Source of the DNA: Anaerolineales bacterium
GTDB taxonomy: Bacteria; Chloroflexota; Anaerolineae; Anaerolineales; Villigracilaceae
Assembly (NCBI GenBank): GCA_020060625.1
Contig: JAGUZU010000016.1
Span: forward strand, 62,001 to 126,000
Direction: 5' to 3'
DNA: 64,000 nt
Made by a program: the position numbers and the translations under genes. Under the pieces are notes generated by a model, which did no database searches, was not told where the DNA came from, and was given only the letters and a program-made list of their open reading frames with translations. Shown piece after piece: positions 32,115-41,103 of the stretch. The stretch's first letter is position 1. The number at the start of each line of letters is the position of its first letter.

Positions 32115-32942
32115 TTAGTGTTTTCGCTGGGGGTAGGTTTCACCCGCTGTCACCTTGAAATCAAGATGGTTTTGCTCGGGGGCAAAGACACAGGTGGCAA
32201 AGTCTGTGAAGGCGCAGGGCGGGTTGTAGGCTTTGTTGAAGTCGAGGATGATGCTGCCGTTCGGTTCGGTTTCTGCGATGAGATACCGCCCGGTTGGGTA
32301 GGTCTCGTCCTCACTGGTGGGGTCCCAGAAACGGAGGAAGAGCGTGCCGTCGTCCTCCTTGTTGATGTCCAGTTTGTAGTTTTTTCCGTCGTATTGAAAG
32401 GTGATGTAACCTTCCACCGGGAATTCCGCTTTTTCGCCGGTCAGGTCCGGGAAGTATGCCATCTTGGGGCGGTCATACGGGGTAAATGTCGCGGGGAGGT
32501 GAAATGCCTCATCGACGTCGTACCAGGTTCGGGCGGGGAATGAGCGCCGCTCCTCTCGCTGGTTATCCCACATGCGGATGCCCATCCTGTTTCCGCGCTG
32601 GATGACCACGAGCTGCACATCCTGTAGATTTATGTAGCTTGGGTTTTCGGAAACATCGGGCTGGAGAATGGCAAAGTCGGTGAGAGTATCGTCAACTTTG
32701 ACCTTTTGCCCGGGGTTTGCGCGCAGGGTTACGGATTTGCCGTTGAACTCGAAGCAGCCTGCATTGGCAGGGACGCGCTCCGGGAGTTGAACCTCGCATT
32801 TGGGGTCGGAGCCGAATTGGTTTTTACCGAGTTTCAACCAGTATAGACCCGCAAGCGCCAGCCAGCCGTTTTCCCGGCGGATGGTTTCATTTCGTTCCTT
32901 GCGCCATTCGTTGATTTTTTGGAGATAGGCTTTGTCGGTCAT
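32115..32942 (-). CDS. DUF1684-family protein
   Basis: A 275-residue protein of the DUF1684 type: N-terminal helix YLQKINEWRKERNETIRRENGWLALAGLYWLKLG (about 5-38), middle RMGIRMWDNQRE and C-terminal RDFNKAYNPPCAF-like motif (LDFNKAYNPPCAFTDF). No catalytic role is established for the family. It probably stays in the cytoplasm as no signal peptide is visible. The ATG at 32942 is nine bases after TATAAT with no ribosome site; the longer frame to 33125 is rejected. It is divergent from dcd. Confidence 0.82.
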   Translation of the reverse strand: MTDKAYLQKINEWRKERNETIRRENGWLALAGLYWLKLGKNQFGSDPKCEVQLPERVPANAGCFEFNGKSVTLRANPGQKVKVDDTLTDFAILQPDVSENPSYINLQDVQLVVIQRGNRMGIRMWDNQREERRSFPARTWYDVDEAFHLPATFTPYDRPKMAYFPDLTGEKAEFPVEGYITFQYDGKNYKLDINKEDDGTLFLRFWDPTSEDETYPTGRYLIAETEPNGSIILDFNKAYNPPCAFTDFATCVFAPEQNHLDFKVTAGETYPQRKH

Positions 32943-32951
32943 ATTGTCAGG

Positions 32952-32957
32952 ATTATA
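32952..32957 (-). promoter_or_regulatory. -10 box TATAAT, near-leaderless start of the DUF1684 gene
   Basis: TATAAT on the minus strand ends nine bases before the ATG at 32942, giving at most two or three bases of leader. Confidence 0.5.
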
Positions 32958-32981
32958 CCAATGACTGGCGGGAATTTGCCA

Positions 32982-33009
32982 TTGCAGATTTGCATTTTTG
33001 TTATACAAT
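32982..33009 (+). promoter_or_regulatory. dcd promoter
   Basis: TTGCAG (32982-32987), 16-base spacer, TACAAT (33004-33009), with a normal leader ending in AAGGAG before ATG 33052. Confidence 0.55.
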
Positions 33010-33051
33010 CGTGCCGTTTGAAAGCGATAAAAATAATCAAGGAGCAGAGAT

Positions 33052-33606
33052 ATGGGATTGAAACCTGACCATTGGATTCGGAAAATGGCATTGGAAAAAA
33101 AGATGATCGAACCGTTCGTGGACAAGCAGGTTCGGAACGGCGTGATTTCGTACGGCGTTTCGTCCTACGGATATGATGTGCGGGTTGCCAATGAATTCAA
33201 AATTTTTACGAATGTGTTTTCCGCAACCGTTGACCCGAAGCATTTCGATACAAATTCGATGGTGGATTTTACCGGTGACGTGTGCATTGTGCCGCCCAAT
33301 TCGTTCGCGTTGGCGCGGACGGTGGAGTATTTCCGCATTCCGCGCAATGTGCTGACGGTATGTTTGGGGAAATCCACGTATGCGCGCTGCGGAATCATCG
33401 TCAATGTGACTCCCTTCGAACCCGAGTGGGAAGGCTATGTTACCCTCGAAATTTCCAATACCACGCCCCTGCCTGCGAAAATCTATGCAAACGAAGGGCT
33501 GGCTCAAGTTCTGTTCTTTGAAGCGGACGAGGAATGCGAAGTTTCCTACGCGGATAAAAAAGGAAAATATCAGAATCAGCAGTCCATTGTTTTGCCGAAG
33601 TTGTAA
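33052..33606 (+). CDS. dcd: dCTP deaminase
   Basis: A 184-residue dUTPase-fold enzyme that deaminates dCTP to dUTP. Family core: [18 protein letters not shown] (about 104-121) with the nucleotide loop and catalytic Glu, then [14 protein letters not shown] and the C-terminal lid KGKYQNQQ. A bifunctional dCTP deaminase/dUTPase cannot be excluded from motifs alone. ATG 33052 with a good AAGGAG site; 3' end lies 33 bases from the convergent dinG stop. Confidence 0.93.
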   Translation: MGLKPDHWIRKMALEKKMIEPFVDKQVRNGVISYGVSSYGYDVRVANEFKIFTNVFSATVDPKHFDTNSMVDFTGDVCIVPPNSFALARTVEYFRIPRNVLTVCLGKSTYARCGIIVNVTPFEPEWEGYVTLEISNTTPLPAKIYANEGLAQVLFFEADEECEVSYADKKGKYQNQQSIVLPKL

Positions 33607-33639
33607 GCATATCTTCTTGAAATCACAAACCCGAATCTG

Positions 33640-36438
33640 CTACATCCCCAGCCAATCGCCTGCCATCTTCGCCAGCCCTCCTACGGGACCTTGCCTTGCC
33701 GTACACGGCGGCAGGGATTCAAGGAACAGCCTGCCGTATTGCTTGGTCAGTACACGGCGATCCAAAATGGCGACCACGCCCCTGTCCGATGCGGTGCGGA
33801 TCAATCGCCCGAATCCCTGGCGGAATTTGAGAATCGCCTCGGGCAGATAATATTCGTTGAACGAATCTTCGTATAACTCAGAACGCGCCGAGATGATCGG
33901 GTCGGATGGCACGTCGAAAGGCAGCTTGGTGATGACGAGGACGGAGAGCGAATCGCCCGGCACGTCCACGCCTTCCCAGAACGAACGCGTGCCGAGCAAC
34001 ACCGCCCGCTCTGTGGATTTGAACGACTCCAGCAGGGCATTGGGCGACGCGCCTTCGCCCTGTTCATAAACGAAGATATCCTCGCGCCCCAGCGGACCCG
34101 TGATGGCTTGCGCGGTCTTTTTTAGCGCGGAATAGGACGTGAACAGCACCAGCATCCGCCCGCCCGTGGCTTTGGCGGTGGAAACGATTGCGCGGTCGAG
34201 CGCCTGCTGGTAGTTGAAGTTATTCGGCTCGGGCATGTCGTTGGCGACATATAAAAGCGTGCTGGATTCATAATCGAACGGCGAGCCGAGCGAAAGCACG
34301 TCCACTTCATCGGCGGCGAGCGTGCGGCGGGCATAGCCGAAATCGCCGTGTGTGGTCATCGTCGCGGACGCCATCACAACGCTGGCTTTCTCGTACCATA
34401 AATGTTTTTGTACCAGCGGTCCCACCCGCAGCGGCGCGGCATTCAGCGATAATCTCTCACCGCGCGGGTTGACTTCGATCCAGTAGATCAGTTCATTCGA
34501 TGGCTTGTGCATCATCCCCGATGCGGCGGTCTCCGCTTCGGTCATGCGGCGGATGAGCGTGCCAATACTGCCCATCACGTCTTCCACGTTGTCGTGTCCT
34601 TCGCTGAGCAAGTCGCCGAGCGCTTTGTAGATTTCATCCAGCGATTTCAGCAGGTGGGTCATCGTCTCGCTGACCTGTCCCCACAGCATTTCGAGATCGT
34701 CCCAACCTTGCAGTGTGCGCGCGGCGGGCGTGATGCGCATCTGCCACGAATAATTATTTTGCTGCTGTCCTTCGCGCTGCGCGGCGATGAACTCGCCCAG
34801 GTAATTGAAAAATTCCTTCGAGAGTTGTTCGAGCCGAAACGCCTGGTCGGTGGCGCGTTTGGATTTTTGCTGGAGCAAGCCGAAGTCCGAAGGGCGAAGC
34901 GCGTCGTGCGTGTCGGTCAGCATCCTGCCAAGCAAGCCCGCGGACGACCCGCCCAGCTCCTTCAACATGCGCTCCAGGTCGTTTTGCGTCATGCGGAACG
35001 AGAGCGCGTTCGTCACCGCCGACTCGACATGATGCGCCTCGTCGATGATGACGTAATCGTATTCTGGTAATACGCGGCTGCCTGTTGAAACATCGGACAG
35101 AAGCAAAGCATGATTGACGATCAGCAGATGGGAATTTTGCGCCGCCTGCTTCGCGCGATAAAACGGACACGCGCCTCCCATCCGACCCAGGCATGTTTCT
35201 GTTGTGCAGGCATCGTCCTCCGCTGAGAGTCTCGACCACACCTCGCGCTCGATGGGACCTGTCAGATTCAGTTCATTCCTGTCGCCGCTCGCGTTTTCCA
35301 ACTGCCAGACGATGATCTTTGCCAACACGCGCATTTCATTTGCGTTTGTGGGTCCATGCGAGCGCATGTAGCCCACCTTGCGCGGACAAAGATAATTGAC
35401 CCGTCCTTTCATCACGGCGGCGCGCACACCCAAATTGAGCGCGGCTTGCAGGTCGGGGATGTCTTTTTTTATCAACTGATCTTGCAGGTTGATGGTGTTG
35501 GTGGAGACGACCACGCGCGTATTGTTGTTGTACGCGAACAACGCGGCAGGGACGAGGTATGCGAAAGACTTTCCAACGCCGGTCCCGGCTTCCACCATCA
35601 GGTGTTTGCCGTTTGAGAGCGCATCGGTCACGGCTTTGAGCATCTCCACCTGTTCGGTGCGGTGTTCGTAAGCCTCGAAATATTGCGAGAACGGTCCGCC
35701 GTATTCGAGAATCGAAGCGGTTTCTTCCGGGTCGATGGGAAGCGGCTCTTCGACGCGCTGTATCGGCGGAGAGCCGCTTTGGGTGGTCGAATCAAGCGTC
35801 GGCTTGGGGAAAGAGGCGCGGGATGTCCGTTTTGGTTTAATGCCTTCTTTCACGCGGGCGTGTAAGGCTTGTTCGAAAGCCCAGCCTGCATCCCAATCTA
35901 CAAAGTTGCCGAGTTCGACGATCTCCTGCAGGGTTTCGAGCGGAAGTTCGCGGGCGAGGTCGAGCAGGCGGACGTAACAGGCATGGGTGACGCGGGCGTC
36001 GTCGAGGGCGCGGTGAGTGGCGGGGAGCAGGATGCCGAGCTGCTGACCGAGCGCGCCGAGGTTGTAACGGCTGGCGGTGGGCATCAGGACGGAAGCGAGT
36101 TCGTAGGTATCGAGCGTTTGCTGGTATTCGAACAGACCCGCCTTGCGCAGAAAGCCAATGTCGAATTTGACGTTGTGACCGAGAATGGGCGCGTCGCCGA
36201 CGAAGGCGGTCAGTTCGTGCGCGATGTCGCTCAGGCGCGGCGCCTGGCGCACCATGGCGTCGTCAATGCCTGTCAATCCCGTAATGAAATCGGGGATATG
36301 TTTTCCGGGGTTGACCAGCGTGTTGAATTCGCCTTCGATGCGCCGCCCGTTGAATTTGACTGCGGCGATCTCGATGATGGCTTCGCGCTTTTCGTCCAAG
36401 CCTGTGGTTTCGATGTCGAGGGATACGATGATGGTCAT
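33640..36438 (-). CDS. dinG: DnaQ-like 3'-5' exonuclease fused to DinG-type helicase
   Basis: A 932-residue two-part protein. Residues 1-170 are an epsilon-type exonuclease: Asp8/Glu10 in SLDIETTG, GHNVKFDIGFL (about 88) and HRALDDARVT (about 143). The rest is an XPD/DinG superfamily 2 helicase with Walker A MVEAGTGVGKSFAYL and DEAH box VIIDEAHHVES; four Cys (LCPR, DACTT, TCLG, GACPF) match the [4Fe-4S] site. C-terminal motif VI is IRTASDRGVV. It unwinds damaged or R-looped DNA. This fusion is known in Gram-positive lineages. No ribosome site; TACACT lies nine bases before the ATG. Confidence 0.92.
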   Translation of the reverse strand: MTIIVSLDIETTGLDEKREAIIEIAAVKFNGRRIEGEFNTLVNPGKHIPDFITGLTGIDDAMVRQAPRLSDIAHELTAFVGDAPILGHNVKFDIGFLRKAGLFEYQQTLDTYELASVLMPTASRYNLGALGQQLGILLPATHRALDDARVTHACYVRLLDLARELPLETLQEIVELGNFVDWDAGWAFEQALHARVKEGIKPKRTSRASFPKPTLDSTTQSGSPPIQRVEEPLPIDPEETASILEYGGPFSQYFEAYEHRTEQVEMLKAVTDALSNGKHLMVEAGTGVGKSFAYLVPAALFAYNNNTRVVVSTNTINLQDQLIKKDIPDLQAALNLGVRAAVMKGRVNYLCPRKVGYMRSHGPTNANEMRVLAKIIVWQLENASGDRNELNLTGPIEREVWSRLSAEDDACTTETCLGRMGGACPFYRAKQAAQNSHLLIVNHALLLSDVSTGSRVLPEYDYVIIDEAHHVESAVTNALSFRMTQNDLERMLKELGGSSAGLLGRMLTDTHDALRPSDFGLLQQKSKRATDQAFRLEQLSKEFFNYLGEFIAAQREGQQQNNYSWQMRITPAARTLQGWDDLEMLWGQVSETMTHLLKSLDEIYKALGDLLSEGHDNVEDVMGSIGTLIRRMTEAETAASGMMHKPSNELIYWIEVNPRGERLSLNAAPLRVGPLVQKHLWYEKASVVMASATMTTHGDFGYARRTLAADEVDVLSLGSPFDYESSTLLYVANDMPEPNNFNYQQALDRAIVSTAKATGGRMLVLFTSYSALKKTAQAITGPLGREDIFVYEQGEGASPNALLESFKSTERAVLLGTRSFWEGVDVPGDSLSVLVITKLPFDVPSDPIISARSELYEDSFNEYYLPEAILKFRQGFGRLIRTASDRGVVAILDRRVLTKQYGRLFLESLPPCTARQGPVGGLAKMAGDWLGM

Positions 36439-36447
36439 GTTAGAACA

Positions 36448-36453
36448 AGTGTA
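36448..36453 (-). promoter_or_regulatory. -10-like TACACT before dinG
   Basis: TACACT on the minus strand ends nine bases before ATG 36438, in the same arrangement as the other leaderless starts of the window. It is weaker than TATAAT. Confidence 0.35.
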
Positions 36454-36470
36454 CCATGAACGTTACCGTT

Positions 36471-37823
36471 TCAACGATGGTCGAGTAACGGCATGAGAAA
36501 TATCCAGAGGAACAGGCGGAACATTTCCACGGATGGCATGATGTGGCGGCGCAGACCAGCCGTGTCGCCAAAGTAACTGATGAAGAGCGTTGCTGTGGCA
36601 ATCCCGAAGACCCAGAACGCCAGCCACATCCATGCGGAAAGCCCCGGCGCGCGATTCTGAATGGAGTGGACAAGGAATGCAAGCAGAACGATCAAACTGA
36701 TGAGGTAAACGGCTGGCGTCTCCGGGTGGAGAATTTCACCCACGCTGAGAAGGAATTCCCTGTTTGTTACTTCGGGCGTGAAAAAATAGGGCTGGACGAA
36801 ATCGGAGCTGATCTGGTCGAGGTTTTCCCAGAGCGTGGTTGCCACAAATCCGGGGTGGGCGATGAGAAACATCGCGTAGGCTTTCGCGGCGTGTTCATCC
36901 GCCCAAGCCTGATAAATTGGAGCCTGTTTGTAATCGGGGTTGTCTTTTTCCGGCATGTCGTATCTTTTGAAAAACTCCACGCGGGAAGGGTGGGGCCAGA
37001 TATATTCGTCGAGGGAATTCATCAATGGATAGCGTGTCGCGCGGAGGCTGTCGCGCGCAGAGGCGTATCCGATTGCGAAGAAGAACAGTAGTACTGCAAC
37101 TGCGATGGTGAGCGCTTTTGCCTCTCTAAACCTTTTGATAAGGAAAAGCGGGACAAGTAAAACAAGCGTGATCGGGATGGCGTAAAGATGCACGTCCCGC
37201 ACGAAGACCCATAGCAGAAAAAGGATCAGCAGCGCGGCAAGCAGGATTTTCTCCGGCTTGGTTTTTAACGGCGTTTCGGATTTTGAGGCGCGAAAAACCA
37301 ATTCCAGGGCAACCCCCAGTGTAATTGCGAACATCGAAAGGGAAAGAGACTCGGGGCTGAGAACGCTGTCCCATTCGGCGATTTGCGGAGTAAAACCGAA
37401 AACGACAATAATGGCTGCCGCGGCGATCTTGATCAACGGATTTTTCAACCATCTGGCGGTCATCCATGCCAGGAACGACCATCCAATGATCGAAAGGAAG
37501 TTCTGAAGCAGGGCGATCTTGTCGAAACAGGGCTGAACCCTGCGAAGATCTTCCTTCCCAATACCGGGCTTGCCGTAGGAGGTGATGGGGCAGTTGGCGG
37601 AGTCATTCGCCAGTTTATAGATCAAGTTTGTAGTGAACAGGCGTTGTCCTGCAAATATTTTCCATGAGAATATGGACGCTCTCGACGAGTTGATGTAACT
37701 GTCCGTTTCGGCGTTGGCGATGGAAAGGCGCAGGTCGCCGTACCAATTCAAACGCAGCCATGAGCCGGTCAGCAGGATCAATAGAATTACAAAATTTGCC
37801 CAATTGCTTTTAATGGATTTCAT
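36471..37823 (-). CDS. Multi-pass membrane protein, tandem paralogue A
   Basis: A 450-residue protein with about 10-12 hydrophobic helices and one large extracytoplasmic loop near residues 265-345. It is homologous to the gene just upstream: both have GDLRLSIA/GDPKLSIA, TTNLIYK/TTNLVYK, and FTPQIAEWDSVLSPESLSLS / FTPQMADWDSILMSESLTFS. The general shape (first helix, then an acidic loop, many helices) recalls GT-C type glycosyltransferases that use polyprenyl-phosphate sugars, but no assured catalytic motif is seen. ATG 37823 overlaps the neighbour's stop by 14 bases; ATG 37859 is also possible. Confidence 0.75.
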   Translation of the reverse strand: MKSIKSNWANFVILLILLTGSWLRLNWYGDLRLSIANAETDSYINSSRASIFSWKIFAGQRLFTTNLIYKLANDSANCPITSYGKPGIGKEDLRRVQPCFDKIALLQNFLSIIGWSFLAWMTARWLKNPLIKIAAAAIIVVFGFTPQIAEWDSVLSPESLSLSMFAITLGVALELVFRASKSETPLKTKPEKILLAALLILFLLWVFVRDVHLYAIPITLVLLVPLFLIKRFREAKALTIAVAVLLFFFAIGYASARDSLRATRYPLMNSLDEYIWPHPSRVEFFKRYDMPEKDNPDYKQAPIYQAWADEHAAKAYAMFLIAHPGFVATTLWENLDQISSDFVQPYFFTPEVTNREFLLSVGEILHPETPAVYLISLIVLLAFLVHSIQNRAPGLSAWMWLAFWVFGIATATLFISYFGDTAGLRRHIMPSVEMFRLFLWIFLMPLLDHR

Positions 37824-39207
37824 GGTCGGTCGGTTGAATTGACTTGGTTGGGGGAACATGTCCTGCCGCCATGTCCAAGATAATGACGGGGAACAGCCAT
37901 ATACACAGGCGATAGATCATGGTTGAAAACAGGGCGTGGCGGTTAAGCGCCCAGGTATCTCCAAGAATGGTTGGGATCATTGTAATACCGGCGGTTAGGA
38001 AAAGCCACGCGGCAAGCCACGCCCATGGACGGCTGTCGGAGATTGTGTTTAATGCCGCAAGGTATACGATCCCAATTAAAAGGAACCCGGATAGTAAAAA
38101 CGGCGTGGTTCTTTCAGCGTGAATGGCGTCTCCGATGCGCATGAGATATTCGCGCGCGCGCAATTCAGGCGCTTTGAAATACGTCTGTTTTATTTCCGTG
38201 AATGCCTCCGGGAAATCCCTCATAATTTTTGTAACCGCGTATCCCGGGTGCGCAAGCATAAACCTGAAAAGCGTTTTCGATCCATTGTCTTTGAACCATG
38301 CCTGGTATTCGGTCGAATTGGGCGGCGGCATGCCAAAATCCGTAAAAATGGATACCAATCCCGGACTGGGGAAAATGTCGTCCTTGTAAATATTGGTAAT
38401 CTGAACTTGTGACCGTATGCTTCCGGCGGAGGTTACCGCCCCAAGGATAACAATGGCGATGAGAAAGGCGACCCCGCCGTACAGGCATCTGTTTTTTCGA
38501 TATTTGGATGTGAACAAAACACCCGCCATGACAAAAATTGTCGCAATCGAGGCAGACAGGTTTGAATCGCGCAGAAACACCCAAAAGAAAAAAACAATGA
38601 GCCAGGCAATGAACCATGACTTGATGTTCGCGTTGGGGTCTCTGTACAGCGAAAAGACCATTTTGATTGCCAGCGCGAGTTGAAGCGCGAAAAGGGAAAA
38701 CGTCAAAGACTCCGACATCAGGATGCTGTCCCAATCCGCCATCTGCGGCGTGAAGGCAAACAGCAATACCAGTACTGATCCCAAAATTTTCATGAGCGGG
38801 TTTTTGAGAAACTCCGCAATCATAAATGCCAAAGCGCCCCACCCAATAATGGAAACGATGAGTTGAAAGACCGCGATCCGGTCAAAACCCGGTTGTATAG
38901 CCCGCCTCGTCGTTTCGATGGAACCGTTGACAAGGATTTGATACCCCTCCTTCGGCTCGAAAATTTTGTACACAAGATTCGTTGTAAGAAGCCGCCTGCC
39001 CGTCATGATCTCCGGGGAGAACAGCGGCGCGCGGGACGCCTCCACATAACTCTGGGTATCGTTTCCGGCGATGGAAAGTTTTGGGTCTCCGTATGCGCTG
39101 ATACGCAATGCGGCGGCGAGCAAAACGATTCCCAAAACCGCAATGCGATAAATATTCCGCGGCGCTGCGACGATCCCCCGAATTTTCTGAAAGATGTTCT
39201 TCGGCAT
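37810..39207 (-). CDS. Multi-pass membrane protein, tandem paralogue B
   Basis: A 465-residue protein with about 11 hydrophobic helices, paralogous to the downstream gene (see shared GD..LSIA, TTNL.YK and FTPQ..WDS segments). A loop at about 280-350 has NSTEYQAWFKDNGSKTLFRFMLAHPGY, matching the paralogue's YQAWADEHAAKAYAMFLIAHPGF. GT-C type transfer of lipid-linked sugars is a reasonable guess only. Its ATG shares a base with the upstream gene's stop (TAATG), so genes 39902 to 36471 form one operon. Confidence 0.75.
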   Translation of the reverse strand: MPKNIFQKIRGIVAAPRNIYRIAVLGIVLLAAALRISAYGDPKLSIAGNDTQSYVEASRAPLFSPEIMTGRRLLTTNLVYKIFEPKEGYQILVNGSIETTRRAIQPGFDRIAVFQLIVSIIGWGALAFMIAEFLKNPLMKILGSVLVLLFAFTPQMADWDSILMSESLTFSLFALQLALAIKMVFSLYRDPNANIKSWFIAWLIVFFFWVFLRDSNLSASIATIFVMAGVLFTSKYRKNRCLYGGVAFLIAIVILGAVTSAGSIRSQVQITNIYKDDIFPSPGLVSIFTDFGMPPPNSTEYQAWFKDNGSKTLFRFMLAHPGYAVTKIMRDFPEAFTEIKQTYFKAPELRAREYLMRIGDAIHAERTTPFLLSGFLLIGIVYLAALNTISDSRPWAWLAAWLFLTAGITMIPTILGDTWALNRHALFSTMIYRLCIWLFPVIILDMAAGHVPPTKSIQPTDHEIH

Positions 39208-39902
39208 TATTCTTTTGAAAGCGCCGCGTTGGTTTCGGCGATTTGACCGGCTGACAGAACGCGACTCTTCGCCCCCTGCCGCAGGAATTCCTTGAGCTGC
39301 TTGAGTTTCATCGCCGGGATGGGCGACTCGCCCGCCTCCAACTCGACCTGGTCGTTTGTGAACACCAAAACAGGCTTTACCTCAGGGACGGTTGATCCTT
39401 CCATTTTCTTCCCGAGGAATTTTTTCACCGCCTGAACCTCGCCCTCCGCTTCGATGTCGGGACGTCCAAGCCCCTCCTGACCGAAGACCCGCATATACGC
39501 CTGGAGGAATCCGCCGCCTTTTGCCTTCCAGCGATTCTTTTCATAGTAAATCCTTCCACCCTGCTGGATTGGGTGGATTACAAAAACGCCGGACGGTCCC
39601 ACCAGCAAGTGGGATGCGGGTGAGGAATAATGATAGATGCTGAATTCGCTGTGCGTCCCTTTCAACCCCGCGTCCAGTTTTTCGTCGGGACGGGGGGAGC
39701 GCCCGTAGCGCGTCCCCAGATACATGCCGATCTGGGTCATGATAAAGCCGACAGCGAGACAGATCAGCGAGTAGGTGAATAACTCGGGTTTGGTAAAGGA
39801 GATGTACATGCCAAGCCCAAGGACGACCAGCGCCCCGAGACTCATCCACTGACCAATGGTTCCGTTTCGCTTGATAAGTTTTTCGTTTTTGATGATTTTC
39901 AT
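39207..39902 (-). CDS. NERD-like membrane protein
   Basis: A 231-residue protein with two hydrophobic helices (about 19-35 and 42-62) and a soluble domain with GTHSEFSIYHYSSPASHLLVGPSGVFVI (about 82-109), which resembles the NERD (nuclease-related) fold opening (VLN.L.LPGG.IDHVVVGP.GVFVI). PIQQGGRIYYEKNRW follows. The catalytic Asp/Glu/Lys pattern is incomplete, so activity is doubtful. It starts one base after the plsX stop, and is followed by the tandem membrane paralogues, suggesting one transcript. Confidence 0.72.
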   Translation of the reverse strand: MKIIKNEKLIKRNGTIGQWMSLGALVVLGLGMYISFTKPELFTYSLICLAVGFIMTQIGMYLGTRYGRSPRPDEKLDAGLKGTHSEFSIYHYSSPASHLLVGPSGVFVIHPIQQGGRIYYEKNRWKAKGGGFLQAYMRVFGQEGLGRPDIEAEGEVQAVKKFLGKKMEGSTVPEVKPVLVFTNDQVELEAGESPIPAMKLKQLKEFLRQGAKSRVLSAGQIAETNAALSKE

Positions 39903-39903
39903 T

Positions 39904-40920
39904 TTATTTTTTTAAACTCTCTTCGATGGCTGATTTCATGGCGTCGAGTACTTTTACATCCACGGCGTTCTTCGCCACGCGGACGGCGTTCTTGATGGCG
40001 TTGGCGTCCGACCGTCCGTGCGCGATGAAGACAAGCCCGTTCACGCCAAGTAACGGAGCCGCGCCATGCTCGTTGGGGTCGAGTAATTTTTTGATTTCAC
40101 CCAACGCGGGCTTCACGAGCAGTCCGCCGATTTTCGTTAGGACGCCTCCGTTTTTGATGATCTCTTTGATCTTGTCCGTGATGAGTTTGGCAACCGCCTC
40201 GGATGACTTAAGCATTACGTTTCCGGTAAAACCGTCCGTCACCGCCACGTCCACTTTGCCGCCGATGACTTCCTTGCCCTCCACGTTGCCAAAATAATTC
40301 AATCTTGATGACTTGAACAGCGGGGTCGCGGCTTTGACCAGTTCGTTGCCCTTGCCTTCCTCTTCGCCATTGGAGATCAACCCCACTTTTGGGCTTTTCA
40401 CACCGCGCGCTTTTTCGGCATAAATGCTTCCCAGAATCCCAAACTGCATAAGGTTTTCAGGTTTGCAATCCGGGTTGGCGCCGATGTCCAGTACGACGCA
40501 GGTTCCAGTCGCCGTCGGGAAGACGGGAGCCAGGGCTGGGCGATCAACTCCACGGATGCGTCCGAGGCGGAAGAGGGCAGTGACCATGCCTGCGCCCGTA
40601 TTTCCCGCTGAAACGAAGGCGTCCGCTTTCCCGTTCTTGACCAAATCCATGCCAACCGCCATCGAGTTTTTCGAATCTTTTGCGCGGGCTTTCAAAACCA
40701 ACTCCTCGCCCTTATCTTCCATTGTCAACATATCAGGCGCATGGACGACGCGAATGTTCAACCCCTGTGTGTTTTGCGCATCGAGGACGGGTTTTATCTT
40801 CGCTTCATCGCCGACCAAAATGATCTCCGCTCCGTATTCGCGCGCCGCTTGCACTGCGCCAATGACATCCGGCGCGGGGTGGTCATCGCTTCCCATTGCG
40901 TCTACAACGATTCGTGCCAT
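39904..40920 (-). CDS. plsX: Phosphate acyltransferase PlsX
   Basis: A 338-residue enzyme converting acyl-ACP to acyl-phosphate for phospholipid synthesis. Family marks: IVVDAMGSDDHPAPDVIGAV (about 3-22), DAFVSAGNTGAGMV (about 98-111), LIGNGEEEGKGN-type LISNGEEEGKGN and VAVTDGFTGNVMLKS. ATG 40920 has a GGAG site. plsX often neighbours fabH/fabD; here fabF and fabH lie 18 kb away instead. The longer frame to 41070 runs across the tRNA-Leu gene and is not real. Confidence 0.94.
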   Translation of the reverse strand: MARIVVDAMGSDDHPAPDVIGAVQAAREYGAEIILVGDEAKIKPVLDAQNTQGLNIRVVHAPDMLTMEDKGEELVLKARAKDSKNSMAVGMDLVKNGKADAFVSAGNTGAGMVTALFRLGRIRGVDRPALAPVFPTATGTCVVLDIGANPDCKPENLMQFGILGSIYAEKARGVKSPKVGLISNGEEEGKGNELVKAATPLFKSSRLNYFGNVEGKEVIGGKVDVAVTDGFTGNVMLKSSEAVAKLITDKIKEIIKNGGVLTKIGGLLVKPALGEIKKLLDPNEHGAAPLLGVNGLVFIAHGRSDANAIKNAVRVAKNAVDVKVLDAMKSAIEESLKK

Positions 40921-40946
40921 GTTATTTCTCCTGTGATTCGATGTGC

Positions 40947-40974
40947 TTGACAAGAAAAGCAAGCCGATTATAAT
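40947..40974 (+). promoter_or_regulatory. tRNA-Leu promoter
   Basis: TTGACA (40947-40952), 16-base spacer, TATAAT (40969-40974); both hexamers are full consensus. The predicted start (about 40981) is seven bases before the mature tRNA 5' end. Confidence 0.85.
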
Positions 40975-40987
40975 ACTGCCTGCCCGC

Positions 40988-41069
40988 GCGCTGGTGCTGG
41001 AATTGGCAGACAGGCATGGTTGAGGGCCATGTGTCGCAAGACGTGGAGGTTCAAGTCCTCTCCAGCGCA
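40988..41069 (+). tRNA. tRNA-Leu (anticodon GAG)
   Basis: 82 bases. Acceptor arms GCGCTGG (40988-40994) and CCAGCGC (41062-41068), discriminator A. The anticodon loop TTGAGGG gives GAG, reading CTC/CTT. A long variable arm follows the anticodon stem, as expected for a class II tRNA; T-loop GTTCAAGTC. The 3' CCA is not encoded. A terminator follows at 41077. Confidence 0.95.
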
Positions 41070-41076
41070 CAGGACG

Positions 41077-41099
41077 ATCCCCGAATTCGCTTCGGGGAT
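41077..41099 (+). terminator. Terminator after tRNA-Leu
   Basis: ATCCCCGAA-TTCGC-TTCGGGGAT followed by a run of T residues. The T-run also overlaps the end of the convergent deacetylase gene. Confidence 0.92.
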
Positions 41100-41103
41100 T
41101 TTT

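Noticed and set aside
30596-32143. A 515-codon open frame antisense to the ECF S and T genes
   Set aside because: Composition of a shadow frame (very rich in Arg, His, Gln, Asp), no motif, and both ECF genes are clear family members.
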